Assembly: GCA_012295275.1 (NCBI GenBank)
Contig: CM022667.1
Span: 11,796,038 to 11,860,037 of the forward strand
Length of the DNA: 64,000 nt
Source: Chrysomallon squamiferum
Taxonomy: Eukaryota > Mollusca > Gastropoda > Neomphalida > Peltospiridae
Direction: 5' to 3'
Below are positions 23,137 to 38,287 of the stretch, in pieces. The notes beneath the pieces were generated by a model, which was given only the letters and a program-made list of their open reading frames with translations, was not told the DNA's origin and made no database searches. Within the stretch, counting starts at the first letter, position 1; the number at the start of each line of letters is the position of its first letter. A program made the position numbers and the translations under genes.

Positions 23137-25217
23137 TAATTATTAATATTTTTTTAGAACATTTAAAGATTCTAAATCAGTCAATTATATTGCTTGTGTG
23201 TGTTTTTAATTCACGTATTCTGAATCCAGACATAGCCATTGTATGACTTACATGACTATATTCCTCTGATGTAAAGAAATACACTGAAAGTGTGCATACA
23301 GCTGTAAAATCAAACTTTCATTAAGTGTCTGTACATTATGCAAAGAACTGTTATTTCATACAAAAATATTTTTCATGGCAGTCTCCTTCCATGCGTGAAT
23401 GAAATCTGAAATAGAAGCATAACAGAAAAGATTATGTAAGGAAGATTAATGAAGTGGTTGTGTAAAATGGATAAATATTTGTTATCTCGAGTGGGTGAGG
23501 TCAAAGGTTATGTGTGTGTGACAAGCAAGACTGAATACTCTCAGATTGTAGCAAATCACTATTTGAACATTTCTTTTTTGTTTGTTGTTGAATTATTCTG
23601 ATAAACAGAGATGACCTGACATGATATTATTTTAAAAGAGTAGTTTTGTGGATTTGATACTGACAGGTTGTGAGTTCAAATCCCACAGTTTGCTTTTATT
23701 AGAATGTGATAAAACATCAACACATTTTAATTTATTTATTTGTTTTTCTTTTTAAAATTTATATATATATATATATATATATTTTTTATTTTAATTTTTT
23801 TTTTGAAATTTCTTTTTTTCTTTCTTTATGTATTTATTTATTTATTTAGTTAGTTAGTTAAAATTAATTTTTAAATAACTTTAATTTTATGTTTAACTGA
23901 TTTCAGGAATACACCTCAAAAGTGCGAGACATGGAGAGAGAGTTACGTAATGTGACTATTGAGAAAACTCGAGCTGAAGCAACTCTAGAGGTAAAGAATA
24001 TACCACACTTGACTGAGTAACAATCAGATTTAATATCCCATTCCAGACAGTGCTCCAAACACTGTGCTTTATTTTACAACCTTTGGGAAGGTGCAAAAGA
24101 AAAACTTGTTAGTTGTTAATCTCCAAGAATGGCTAAAACAGGTGTCCTCTATTGTAATGCTACAGTGCATGATATTTAATATTTAAATTAAAACAGGTTT
24201 ACTGAGCAAACATAGCTTCAGTGCTGTAATCCAACATGTCTGAACTGGAAAATTAGTCCTTTTTGTTTCTTTTTTTTTTTTATTATTAATCAAATAATTT
24301 GTTTTTCTTCAAAACACTTTAAACAGTGTAAACTGGTTAGAATTTTTCTCTTTTTATGTAACTGATATGTGATTAATAATGCATTTAAATATTATTTTGA
24401 CTGGTTTAATTTTCTAGGAAATGAAATACTCACTAACACACCTAGGTGAACCCATACCACAATAAAAAGTGAAAACAGATAATCATAAATTTTTATTTTT
24501 TTTTCTTTCTTCAGAACGGTTTAAATGTAGAAATTTTTCTTCTTCGTTGTAACTTACGTGAAGCAAGTTAGACATTATTTTTTTTATTAAAAAGAATTTT
24601 TTTTAATTTTTTTTTAAAATTTTTTAAGGATATGAAGTCTAGACTAACTCGCCAGGATGAGCTGATCTCACAACAAAGGGTGGAAATAGACAACCTGAAT
24701 CACGATGTCGATCAGCTGATTTCAGTCATCCAAACAGCCAGGTCCTCAGGCAAATGGAAGGTGAAAAACTGATAAAAAAAAAATTAAACTTGTTTTTAAT
24801 ACAGTTTGTATTTCAATGATAAAAAAAGTTGAAAAATATGTTTTAACGATAGTTGTTATGTTGGTGAAAGGATGTCTGTGCATCGTTTTGTGTGTGCAAG
24901 TGTATATGTATAAACGTGTATACATGCATACACATGTGTGTTTAGGTATGTGTAGGTGTGTTGTGCAGGTCTGTATGGATGTAGGTAGGTTTGTGTATAT
25001 GTCTGAAATTTTAATGTTCTTTTTAGGAAATTAAAACATTTTCACCATAAAAATCCACATATCTTTTCATCATTTAATGCATTTATGCTTCTATTTATTT
25101 TTTAATGAAATAAATTTAAAATATTTATTACTCTATGGTGCCATCACAAAAAGCTGATTGACACTTAATAACCATTAAATCTTTCTACACTTTAAAGCAA
25201 TCAATTTGAATTAACAC

Positions 25218-25249
<32 letters not shown>

Positions 25250-25670
25250 TATTCTAAAATAAGAGTAAGATAACAGGTTTATTTTTTTGAGCTTTCATGA
25301 TATTTCCCATCTTGAAGCCTAATCTATTTGTTAAACTTTTTAATTGTATTACAGTTTTTTAACAACTTTTTAAAAAATCAGCCTGATATTTAAGTTTTTT
25401 GTTCCAACTAAATGTAAAGACTATCAGTCTTTCTTTTATTTTATTTTTATAGTCAGCATTTATTTACATATTAGTTAAAATCTGTTTAATTAATGACATT
25501 CAGTTTGACTTTAATGTAACAAAATGGCTTTAAAAATTCCAGTTTTTACCATATGTGTCAGATGTATTTATGGGATTTGACAGAATTCTTGATATTTTAT
25601 TTTTGTTTTTTTTTGGGTGGTGGTCTTTTAAAAAAAAAAATATGTATATTTCTGTAATACAATACACACA

Positions 25671-25766
<96 letters not shown>

Positions 25767-28700
25767 ACAATAGTACACATTTATATATTTAACTTTATCA
25801 GACACTTTATTTCTGTATACACTATGAATTTAATGTTTCACTGAAAAATTTTGTTTATCACAAACTGCATCACAAAACTTTGGTTACAGATTGACAATAT
25901 ACGATTCTGTGAACTCACAATAGATCAAGTATTTGGTTCTATGCACGAAAGTTTTCACAAAATGTAAGTATTGTCACATAATTCTCTGATTTTTTTTTGT
26001 CATTTTTTTTCATCACTGGATATAAATTTTGTATAAACACTGATTAGGCACATATATTTTGTGTTGTAGAAAACATCACCTTTGTCACAGTAAAACTATT
26101 TTGATTAGACATATGTTGTTCTATATATGAATTTATTGTAACATAATGTAGTCAGTTTTACCATGTTAGTCAAAATAACGTTATTTTATTAAAATATACT
26201 TATTTGCATAATAAATTTTTATGCCAGCTTTTCTCCCATTTCAGTATGACATAAAGTATTGCCTTGAATATTGTGTCATTTTGAAAATTAGTTGACATTT
26301 TGCAAAACTTATTTACAAGAGTAAAACTTCAGACATTTAGTTACAAATAGTCTTTAAAATGTGTATTTGACTTTCATTTAAAACTGATCTTTCATATTTA
26401 TCTATCTTACATCAACAGCATAAACAAACTTGTATTTTTGCATATCACTTGAGTTGTTAACTGAGGAAATTCCATTAACTGAAATTCATTGGTTTGGCAA
26501 AATAATATCTTGGGTACTTAAGTATAAAAACTGGTGATTCATACACAAGTAAATATGAGAATAAAATTCCATTATTAGTTTCAGCAGACATAATGCATGT
26601 TAGGATAATGTTTCTTATAGTTTTTAACATTAACAATTTATATGAGACATACTCAAGAAAAGAAAAAAATGGTTGCCAGTGAACGTAAAAATTCTTAGAT
26701 TAATTTGACCAAAGATACTGTTTTCATAATTATGTAAGATAAAAATATCTGCATTTGAAAATACTAAGAAGTAACATTTATAAAACAACAAAGTTCAAAC
26801 AATATTTTTATAATACATTTTGTGTCTTAGGATGAATTGTTCCTGTTAGAAAATAATAATAATATTTATAATACATAACTGTAGTCATAACTGAACTTTT
26901 ATAATATAATGTGTCCTGTGATAAAATCTTTCTGCTAGCTGGTATAATTAGAAATAATATTTATTAAACTTGTATTAACAACAGTATATTAGGATACAGG
27001 ATCTTAGAGTATGACAAGTATTATTCATAAAACATTATAATAACAGTATTATGATAAAATATCTCTGTTAGAAAATAAGGAATATTTAGAAAAGAGTGCA
27101 GAGAGAACAATGTTTTTTATAAGATGTTTTGAAAATACTGACTGATAATATTTGGATAAAAATGTAATGAGAACAATATTTTTTATATGAGGTATGTGTT
27201 TTTATAATATGGTGAAAATATCTCTCTTAGAAAGTGAAAACATTTATAAAACAATGTAGTGAGGGCTGTGTTTTTATTACATGATAAAAATATCTCTCTT
27301 AGAAAGTATATAAAATAATTACATGATGAAAATATCTCTCTTAGAAAGTATATAAAATTATTACATGATAAAAAATATCTTTTAGAAAGTATATAAAATT
27401 ATTACATGATAAAAAAGATCTGTTAGAAAGTAATGACATTTGTAAAATGTTTGTCAGGACCTCTGAAGACGACAAGAGTCAAGTGACAGATCTCCAGGAG
27501 CAACTGCGACAGAAACAAGATCTCATAGACAAACTGCTAGCCAGCAGGCAAGATGTCCGGCCAATACACGACCAGGTGAAACACCTTTTGAAAGAGCAGT
27601 TTTAAACTTTGTTTCCTTCAGTAAATAATGTAAACATTCACACCATTCCAGGTTTTGTTACGTGTGTACTTTATTTTAGTAGTGGTATTTTAATATTATT
27701 ACTGTGGTTATTGTATTTACCTTTTTTTGTTTTTTTATATCTTCTGTGGATTATTACTATTTTATTATTATTATTATTTTTTTTTATTTATTTCATTTAA
27801 TTATCTCTTTGTTTCTTTGTTTATATTATATTTATTTTATTTTATTTATTACTTTATTTATTTTGTTTTATTATATTGTATTATTATATTATATTATATT
27901 ATATTATTTTGTTTTGTTTTATCATATTTTATTATTCTATTTTGTTTTATTTTATTTTATTTTATTTTATGTATTTCAGAGACCGAGTATGAGAGAGAGT
28001 GAAACAGACTACACACTGATGAAAGCTATGACAGATCTCAGAAAATCTGAACAGAAAAATGAAGATCTTCAGTTTGAAGTAAGATTTAATCAGAACTTAC
28101 TTTTGTCATTACACACACACAAAATTATGTATACCTATACAAAAAAACACAAATATGGCGATATATTAAATATTACACTCATATCACATACATGTACATC
28201 AAACACACACAGTCACATACACACGTACATTTTATATATATATATCAAACATGCTGACAAATGCATTAAATTTGTTTATGTAACAAAAATACGTAAAATA
28301 TTGTTTCAAAGTTTATATTTATAAAAGTAAATAAAGTATTGATTTAACTAAATGAACAGTTACAGAAAAGAAAATGAAAGATGGCTTCTTTCTCACTTTT
28401 AAAGTTTATCTTACAAAAGTAAGTAAAGTATTGTTTTAATATAACTGAACAGTTGCAGAACAGAGAGAGAAAGATTGCCTCTCTACAGGCTCAGCTCAAA
28501 GAACTGGAGAATGACCTGGCTGTGAAAGACGTAGACATTGCCAGTCACATCCAAACTGCTAAAAAACTGCAGGAGAAACAAAGACAATGTGCTGCTGAGG
28601 TGCGTCTGTCTGTCTGTCTGTCTGTTTGCATTTTTTTTGTTGTTTGTTCTTTGTTTTTCTTTTGTTTTCAATTTGTCTTTTCTAATGTTTTTTTTTGACA

Positions 28701-30340
28701 TGTTTTTTTTTAAATTTCCATCCAGTTTCAGTATTTGTTTTTTTTGTTTCAGTTTGTCTGTGTCTGTCTCTCTGTTTATCTGAGTATTTTGTTTCAATCT
28801 GTCTGTCTTTTGTTTGTTTCTTTCTTTCTGTATCTTGTAAATTGTTCTGTCTGCATATTATATTTCAGCATCTGTTTTGTTTCAGTTTATCCATCTTCTG
28901 TTTCTGTCCCAAACTAATCTGTATTCACATCTGTCTGCAGATTTGGGGCATTTTTCGAATTTTCTTTTTAAGTCTCAGTTTTCATTCAAATTTGCTTTTC
29001 TTTCTGTTTTTATTTCTATTTGTGTCTTTGGTAATTTGATATATATATATATTTTTTAATCTTTTTCAAATACCTTGATAATAAATAAATGAGGTAATAT
29101 TTAATACCTGTTTTTTATGAGTTACTGTTTGATTTATTAGTTCATTAGTATTATTAATTTCCTTTTCGTTTTTATTTATTTACTATTTTATTATTAATTT
29201 ACTGTTTGTTTTCTTAACAGAATATCAAGTATGAGGAAATTGTAATACAGCTGAAAGAAGAATTGGCATCTTTTAAAGATCAGCTTTCCAAATCCTCATA
29301 TAATGTATGTGTTGTTTGTAGTTATAAATTAAATAACTTTTCAAATCTTTCATGTAATGTATGTGTTGTTTTCTAGTTATAAATTAAATAACTTCAAATC
29401 TTCACTGTAATGTTTGTGTTATTACTACTTATAATAATAATAATTAAAAAGAGAATTTGAATCTAGTTATTAATCAAGTTATGCATAAATCAAGTTATTT
29501 TTGAAGATATTTATTTAGCTGTCACTAACTAGGATACACTAAGAATTGTGTTACTTCAGTTGCAGTGTTAAATTGATTATAATTAATAAAAAAAATAATA
29601 CTGTGAATTTACCTGTATATTTTATTTATTTAGTTAAATACAGCTCACCAGATATTAATAAATTTGTATATGCATGATTCATTTTAATAAATAATGAAAA
29701 AGTTACCTCAAACAGATTTAAGAAAATCTATATATTTTTAATTTTTTCACATCACAGTATAATTGAAAAAAACAAAAAAAAAACAACAACAACAATAATA
29801 ATAATAAAAAATAAATAAATAAAATAAATGAAAACAAAATTACTTGAAAATAGTAATAAAACCAATGCTATGTCCTCAAAAGAACATAAAAAAAAAATAT
29901 ATATAATATATAAATAAATCATAATAAAATTAATAACTAAAAAAAAAATATATAAATAAAATAAAATAAATAAATCAAATATTTTTAAAAAAAATTGACA
30001 AAAGGTTCCCAAAGTGTAGACAATTTATGATTTATATAAAATAAAATGAAAGAGACTGTAGATTTAGAAAAAAACAACAACAAAACAACAAAGGTATTAT
30101 TAGTTTTGTGTTTTTGTCAGGTTTCACATTATGAAAGAAGAATGAGAGCTTTGGAAAATGAACTAGTTGAGGCCAAAGAACAAAGAAGGAATGCTATAGA
30201 TGAGGTCAGTTGTGTTTATTTTTTCCATTCATAGAATATTTCGATAGTATTTCAATTAGAAATTCTTCTTACCTGGTTTTCTGTGTGCCCAGTTAGAAAA
30301 GAAACCACAAATTTTGGGAAATGGATGTGTTTATATTTGT

Positions 30341-30375
<35 letters not shown>

Positions 30376-33300
30376 TCTCTATTTATTTATTTATTTTTTA
30401 ATTTATTATTAATGCTATTTATTTATTTAATTTTTAAAATTTCTTTCTTTATTTATTTATTTATCTCTATTTATTTCTTTATTTATTTTTTCATTTATTA
30501 ATTTTTAAATTAGATTTATTTATCTGTTATTTACTTTGTTTAATTTAATTAACATACTTATTTATTGTTTGTTTGTTTGTTTTGGGGGTTTTTAATTTTA
30601 ATTTAGTTTCATCTATATTATAAAAAAACACTTTAAATAAAAACATTTATTTAAAATACACGTATTTATTGTTTGTTTTGGGTTTTTAAAAATTTTAATT
30701 CAGTTTTATCTATATTATAAAGAACACTTTAAAAAAACCAAAAAACATTTATTCAACATACGTATTTATTTATTGTTTGTTTTGGGATTTTTTAATTTTA
30801 ATTTAGTTTCATCTATATTATAAAGAACACTTTAAAACAAAAAACATTTATTCAACATACGTATTTATTTATTGTTTGTTTTGGGTTTTTTAATTTTAAT
30901 TTAGTTTCATTATAAAGAAAACTTTAAAATAAAAAAACGACATTTATTTAACATGTATTCATTTATCGTTTGTTTTTGTTTTTTAATTTTAATTTAGTTT
31001 CATCTATATTATAAAAAAACTTTAAAATAAAAAAACGACATTTATTTAACATACGTATTCATTTATCCTTTTTTTTTTTGTTTTTTTTTAATTTTAATTT
31101 AGAGTCATCTATATTATAAAGAACACTTAAAAAAAACCGACATTTATTTCAGATCGGCGACTTGCAGGCGAGACTCAGAGAAAGTCAACTCTCCACTCAA
31201 GATCATCACGGACTTCTGAAGTCCGAGCTGACTCGCCGCGACGAAACCATTCAAAAACTTCGTCTAGACGTGCTTCAGCTGCAGGAAAAACGAGACAGTG
31301 CAGTAGCCGAAGTAGGTTTTCTTTACTACTTCATGTCTGTATTAATACTGTAGGTTTTAGACATCTTTTCTTTGTTTCTTTCTCTTTCATAGATGTTTTT
31401 CTCTTTGTAGGGAGAATGTGTAAAGGAGATTGTTAAAAAAAAAAATGTTCTTGCTAGTTGTTTTGTCATCTTCAGGCTAGTTTGATGGTTTTGGAGTTAT
31501 TTAATATAAGTTTCTGTCTGTCTGTCTTTCTTCTGTTTTATTTGAAATTATTCCTTTTTCGGTATCAAATATAATTGAAGTCTCTCTCTCGCTTTCTCTC
31601 AGATACATACAAAGTATGTTGTTTGTAACAATTTGTCTCATTTCTTTCTTTGATAAGGATAAGAAAAGTTCATGTTTTTATTTTATTCTGTTAGTAGTTT
31701 TTATTTGCTTATTTTTAAAGTTAATTTCAGTAAATATTATCAATGAATTAATAGTAGTTAGTTTTATCTTTTGACAGTCCAAATACAAAATAGTTTAAAA
31801 ATAGAAAATTCATAACCTGTAGTATTATTATTATTATTAATACATTTTTAATAATAGTTATTTTTATACTTAAAAGATGTATATATCATAAGAACTAGAT
31901 AAAGCTAGCAATATCTGTGTCTTTAGATTTGCACTAACATCATTTTATCCTCCTTTTAAATATGTTAACATTCCCACTATAACTTAAATCAAACAGTACA
32001 GACTGTTAGCTTTGTATCATCCCAACCCAAAGAATCATAATTTCCTACCCTGCTACATTTTTACATACATAATAATTACTTTTACCTGCATTTCCCCATC
32101 CCATCCCAACCCAACCCAACCCAACCCAAAAAAAGATATATAATTAACATTTTGATGCCATTAACATTTTGCTCTGTGGTAGATGTTTATAGATTTTTTT
32201 TTTTTTTTTTTTTTTTCCTTTAACTTGTTTGGTTTCTAGTTGGACAATCAGACTCGTAAAACTTATCATTTAGAAGATCGACAGAAGCGACTGCTGGATG
32301 AGGTAACGCATGCATGCTAACACCCGCACTGTTCAATAACCACGTGTTTTCACACCTGTATCGCACCTTCATACCTGTCTCGGGTTTTCACACCAAGTGC
32401 AGGCGTTGTTGTTGTTGTTGTTCATTTTATTTTATTATATTATCTATTATAGTATATTATATTATAGTTTATTGTAGTTTATTTTATTTTTTATTTTATT
32501 ATATTTTTTATATTTTATTTTATTTTATTTATTTATTTATTTATTCATTTATTTATTTTTATAATTTATTGTTATTAATATTAAATATTTTTGTGTCCAG
32601 TAATTTTCAGCTAGGTTTTAGCATGAAAAAAGTATTATTATCATCATCATCATCATCATCATCATCATTATTATTAATTTTCTGGTAGAGGAATTGGTTT
32701 ACATTTCACAATAACCCACATTAAAAAAATATAATAATAATAATACAACAGAAAATAAATATCTTATTATTTTCACTTTAATTTTTCTTTTCTTTTCTTT
32801 TTCTTCAAAAAAAGAAAATAAACATAGCTTTACAAATGACAGAATAAACTGATTTATCAAAATATATCATTTGAAAAATCTTGCAGTCACAATTTAAACT
32901 CATTTTTTTATTGTCATTTTTTTCACTTTTAATATACTTGAATTATTAAGTAACAAAAAAAAAGAAGAAAGAGAAAAAAGTTTTAAGTCTTACACAAGTG
33001 TATCATATTTATTTTTAATGTTCTTTTAGTGATAATTCTTAAGAATATACATCACTTTTATTTAAATAAGTACTTTTTAATGGTAGATCTTTACAAAACA
33101 AACACATCTCAGTTCAAAGGTATAAATAAATAATTTAAACATTTTGTATTCTGTCCTGTGAAAGGAGTTGGGTGTAGCTTTGTGATAAGCAGTTCACTTA
33201 CATTGTGGCTGGTGACTGATTAAACATTTCCCATTCTAGCCAGTGCTCCTAAACAACTGATGCAGTTAAAAACTGGGATATGTACTATCCTGTTTGAGGG

Positions 33301-34265
33301 ATGGTACATATAAAAAATACTTTACTGCTAAGCGGAAAGAGTAGCCTGTGTTGTGTTGGCAGTTTTTTCTCTCATTGCCTTAGTAGTTCTTTTATATATA
33401 TATATATATACCCTTTTACTTGATTTGAATTTGTTTGCTTAAACTTAAACCAAATCCAGTACAGTTTATTGATCTGAAACAACAGAATACTGGATCACTT
33501 CTCCTCAGAGTAAAATCCCATTGTTTATTTATTTATTTATTTAAATTATTAAGAGTCACTGTGTAAGAGAATCTTGTCTCTGTGGAGGGATGTACAAAAG
33601 ATCTGGTGCTGTTAACTGATGTTTGTTTAGTAGATTTTCTCCAGTAGCTGTCTGTGTGAAATAATAATAACTTGTCATCCAACAGCTAGTAATAAAACAT
33701 TAATCAGTGTTTTGTAGAGGTTATGTTAGATAGAAAGTTCAAAATCCTGGTAGCTGATGACAGAAAGTCAATTGTTTTTGTGTAGTTTAGTTAAAACAGG
33801 TCAAAAGCAACAAAACAGTTCCTTGCAAACACACAAGAAAAAAAGAAAAGAAAGAAAGATATGAAAAATGAAAAGAAAAGAATTTTGAAAAAAAAAAAGG
33901 AAAAATAAAAGTGAATGTATTATTATCTTACTTGTTTCAAGAAAATTTATAAAAGAAAAATTAAACATAGGATATATGTCTACAAATAACTTTTACCCCA
34001 CCCCCAAAACACCCACAGTTAATAATTCAAAACTGTTTACTGCTATTAAGAAAGTATTTATTTCTTCATTTAAATATTTATCTTTTATTTATTGGTCTTT
34101 GTTTATTCCTATTTCCATTTAATTGATTATTTTATTTGTTATTTTTTTTAAAAAGGGAGATTTTGTTCACTAACATTTTTTTAATTTAATTATTTATATT
34201 TTCAGTTTAACTATTCATTTCTAAATTTTGATTTATTGATTGATTTAATTTTAATTATAATATCT

Positions 34266-34300
<35 letters not shown>

Positions 34301-35291
34301 TAAACTACACAATAAAATTGCAGATAAAATCATTTCCACAACATCATAACACAATAGCTATACACGATAGATTTAAAAACAGTTTCATTCTTCTCAAGTA
34401 AGATTTTTTAAAATAGCTGTTCTGTTAATGTTTTATGTCTGTTTTATTTTTCATATTATTTGATATAAATCAGTACTTTTTTTTTCTGAAAATAAAATAA
34501 AAATAAAATATAAAAATTAGCATGTTAAAAAATTTTAAACTTTTATTCTGGGTTTTTTTTGATGGCTTATGTGCATGCATGTGATTTAAACTTCTGATAT
34601 AACTTTTATTTTTAATTTCATTTGCCATCTTGAAATTTATTTATTTATTTAAATTTGTTTGTTTGTTTCTTTCTTTATAATTATTATTATTATTTTTTTA
34701 TAATTAAAGAAAGGTTTTTTTCTATGCATGAAGGCGATGATGAAATTATTGCTTGATATGCATTTTTTCATTTCACTTTTAAAATAAATATGTTTAAAAC
34801 TGCATTCCTTTACCTGGATATTTTCTCTGTGGTTCTAAAGCATTCACTCTAAAGATACACTAAACAAAAGAAAAACACATCTGTTTTTAATGTGCATGTT
34901 AATTTATGCAACATTAATATGTCCAGTTTTTTCAAGGAAAAAAAAAATATTAAAAACAAATAAGTAAATAACAATTATAAAATTAATTATTATTATTATG
35001 ATTTTCTTCTAGGAAGTATTCAGTTTTATAAATGTTATAATGTGAAAAGTTATTAAAATATGTAGTTTTATGTGTTAGAATAATTTAATTTAATTAGGGT
35101 TGTTTATAAATTTGTTTGTTAGCATTACTTAAATTACCCATGTGTCACCAATAGATACTCATAAATTTGGTATGAGTATGTATATAAATATATATATATA
35201 TATAAATACAAAATGCACAGGAATATTGATAATATATATTCTCAAATTTAAAATCTTCCAAAGTGAATATTGTCTTATAAATGTGTGCGGA

Positions 35292-35351
<60 letters not shown>

Positions 35352-35364
35352 TGGGTGTGGGTGT

Positions 35365-35401
<37 letters not shown>

Positions 35402-35865
35402 TGTGTGTAAAAGAAAGGTGTTTTGATATTTTATTATATTAACCTACAGTTTTATTATATTTCATTTTTATTTTTATTTAATCATATGTATTATTATTAT
35501 TATTATTATTAATGCATGTTTTATTATTTCAGCAATACTGAAATGAATGATATAAATTTTATTGCTGTTGCATGCTGCTTAAACTCCTACTTACCTTAAT
35601 GCGTTGTTTGTGTATTTATTTTACTTAATCTATATATTTTAGATAACTGATTGTTGTGTTAGTACCGTTTACTGAATGTTTATATGGTTATTCTGTTTGT
35701 CTGATTTCCAAATAAAAGGAATGAAAAAAAAAAAAAAAATAAAAGTAAATTATATTTTTACAAAAATAAAATTAAAATAAATAAACCAATGAAAACTTAT
35801 TTTATACTATGCTGAAATAATTATTACAACTTGCACAACATTCAAAAGTAAAAATAAAAAAAGGT

Positions 35866-35896
<31 letters not shown>

Positions 35897-36068
35897 TGTT
35901 GCTTTTTATTGTGAACTTAGTATTATTATTATTTTCGTAATAACTTTGAAAAATAATAATTTAACTTCCCAACCAAAGAGGCAAGATAATGTTAGTATTT
36001 TTATAAAATTATTCAGTTAAAAAATGACTTAAACCTGAACTTTACATTCACATTTATATAAACACTGA

Positions 36069-36120
<52 letters not shown>

Positions 36121-36429
36121 TATATTTACTTGCTGAGAAATATATTTGCAGTGACTAATTCTTATGTCCTAACACACTTTATAATTTTTTTAATTTTAAC
36201 ATTATACCGAGTCCAGATTATCACTGTTTAATTACATAATTCATTGTTTTTTAATTACAGGTAAGAATCTGTAGTAATTAATTTTAATTTTCTTAATTAC
36301 AGTTTTCGTATTTTAATTTATGTTTGTTCTATGTTCATTACAGATGATATATTTATTTTTTATTTTTGTTTTACCTGTATATATACATGTACTTTCACCT
36401 GCTGAACAATGTTTCCACACACGCATACA

Positions 36430-36523
<94 letters not shown>

Positions 36524-38254
36524 ACACACACCACACACGCACACAAGTATTGTTAAGCAGGTGAAAGTATTTCAGTGTACTTATAATTCATTTTAAAATT
36601 TCAGATTCACAGACTAGAAACAAGAGTGAAAGTTCTTGAAGATGAAGCAACCAAACTGCGTACTCAGCTAGAAGAAGCTGACAATGAAGTAAGTAAACCA
36701 TATTTTCTGTGTTTTATCTGATTTACACTCACCTAGATCATGTGTACTTCAAAAATGTGTGTGTGGTAGGTTGGTGTGTATTTCCAGTACACATACACAT
36801 AACAAGTATGTATTGTTATGATTGTATGTATGTATATGTAAATATGTATGTATTCTTTACTATTAAAACTGAATATCAATATGCTAATTTATTTATTTAT
36901 TTATATATTTATTTATTTATTTATGTCAGAAAATACAGATTTAAAAGAGATATCTTCTAGGGACTTTTTTTGCTTACAACTAAGTATATTTATTAATATA
37001 ATTTCGAAATGCTTTAATATGTCTATTTAAGTTGTACATTTAAAATATATGTTTTTAATATGTATTTTTAACTGGAAAAAATCTATCATTAAAGTAAATT
37101 TTTATCCATGTTAAAATACATTTAATACATATTTTTAAAATTCATATCACTTGCAAAAATATATTTAATGTTTAATTTTTAATTTTTATTTCAATTACTA
37201 AAATATATTTAACATTATTTTTTTTAAATATTTATATCCATTGTTAAAATATATTTAATACACACTTTTAATATTTATATGTCCATTGTTAAGATATATT
37301 TAATATACATTTTTAATATTTATATATCCATTGTTAAGATATATTTAATATTCACTTTTAATATTTATATATCCATTGTTAAGATATATTTAATATTCAC
37401 TTTTAATATTTATATGTCCATTGTTAAGATATGTTTAATATTCACTTTTAATATTTATATCATCCATTGTTAAGATACATTTAATATGTTTTTTAGTATT
37501 TATAAAGTTTATTTAAAAAGTGTATTTTTAAATCAGGCCAGCTTGTATCGAAACCAGGTGACTCAGATGGAAGGAGAATTGCAGACAGTACGCAGCAAAT
37601 ATTCTGATTCTGAATTACAGGTACTGAAACACTTTTAATATTTATTTAGTTTTATTCATTTCATTTTATTTATTTTATAACTAATATTTATTATTATAAT
37701 TGTCTTTACTTTATTGAAACTTATTTCAAACAAACAGAAATGCATATTAGTTGATTAATTTGTTATTTTATTATTTTAATTTATACTTTTTGTTTTTCAT
37801 TATATTGCATTGCTTTTGAGATTTAGTAATTGAAATTAAAGATTAATGTCAATTATGTTTTAAAAATAGATATAAATATCAAAAAATGAACATTAAATAT
37901 TCCAAAAATGGCATTTTATTAACTTTTTTGTTGTTTTTCTGTTTTTTAACTTTATTATTTAATTTTATTAAAACATGTGTAAAATGTAATTTTATTTAAT
38001 TTTTATGACATTAAATAATACTAATATTTTGAAAAAAATTTAAAATTTCAATTATATTTTATTCATCATTATTACCATTATTGTTATATTTACTTTCAAA
38101 AGATATTAATTCAGTTCAAACAAAAAATAAAAAAAAATAAAAGGAAAGAAAGAAAAAAAGATAGAAAAGAAAGATGCTGTATTTGTGTGTGTGGGTGAAA
38201 AAAAAATATGAGTATTGTATTTTATTTAGTTGCTTTCTTGATTTTTTATTTCTA

Positions 38255-38287
<33 letters not shown>

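Larger units (their letters stand above)
17618..23906. other. Gene B intron 3
   Basis: Contains several GT tracts (18,123-18,172; 18,653-18,694), a degenerate ~70-80-bp repeat (18,900-19,380), T-rich low-complexity DNA (19,590-20,040), a unique GC-richer stretch (20,090-20,760), another near 21,335-21,500, CT/GT microsatellites (22,804-22,880), and a tRNA-like SINE remnant (23,635-23,700). No exon seen. Confidence 0.7.
32303..36604. other. Gene B intron 13
   Basis: Holds TCA/TTA microsatellites (32,640-32,680; 36,065-36,120), two SINE copies, poly-T (34,268-34,298), GT/GTGTGGG (35,295-35,408) and AC (36,433-36,522) tracts, and a possible recursive splice site at 36,260/36,261. No exon seen in 4.3 kb. 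Confidence 0.65.

Noticed and set aside
23635-23705. tRNA gene
   Set aside because: Only a B-box-like half is recognisable and no cloverleaf can be formed; better explained as a SINE remnant.
27609-28002. Hydrophobic Phe/Tyr/Leu-rich open frame resembling membrane segments
   Set aside because: It comes from T-rich low-complexity intron. Only the end (27,980-28,078) is coding, in the frame fixed by the acceptor.
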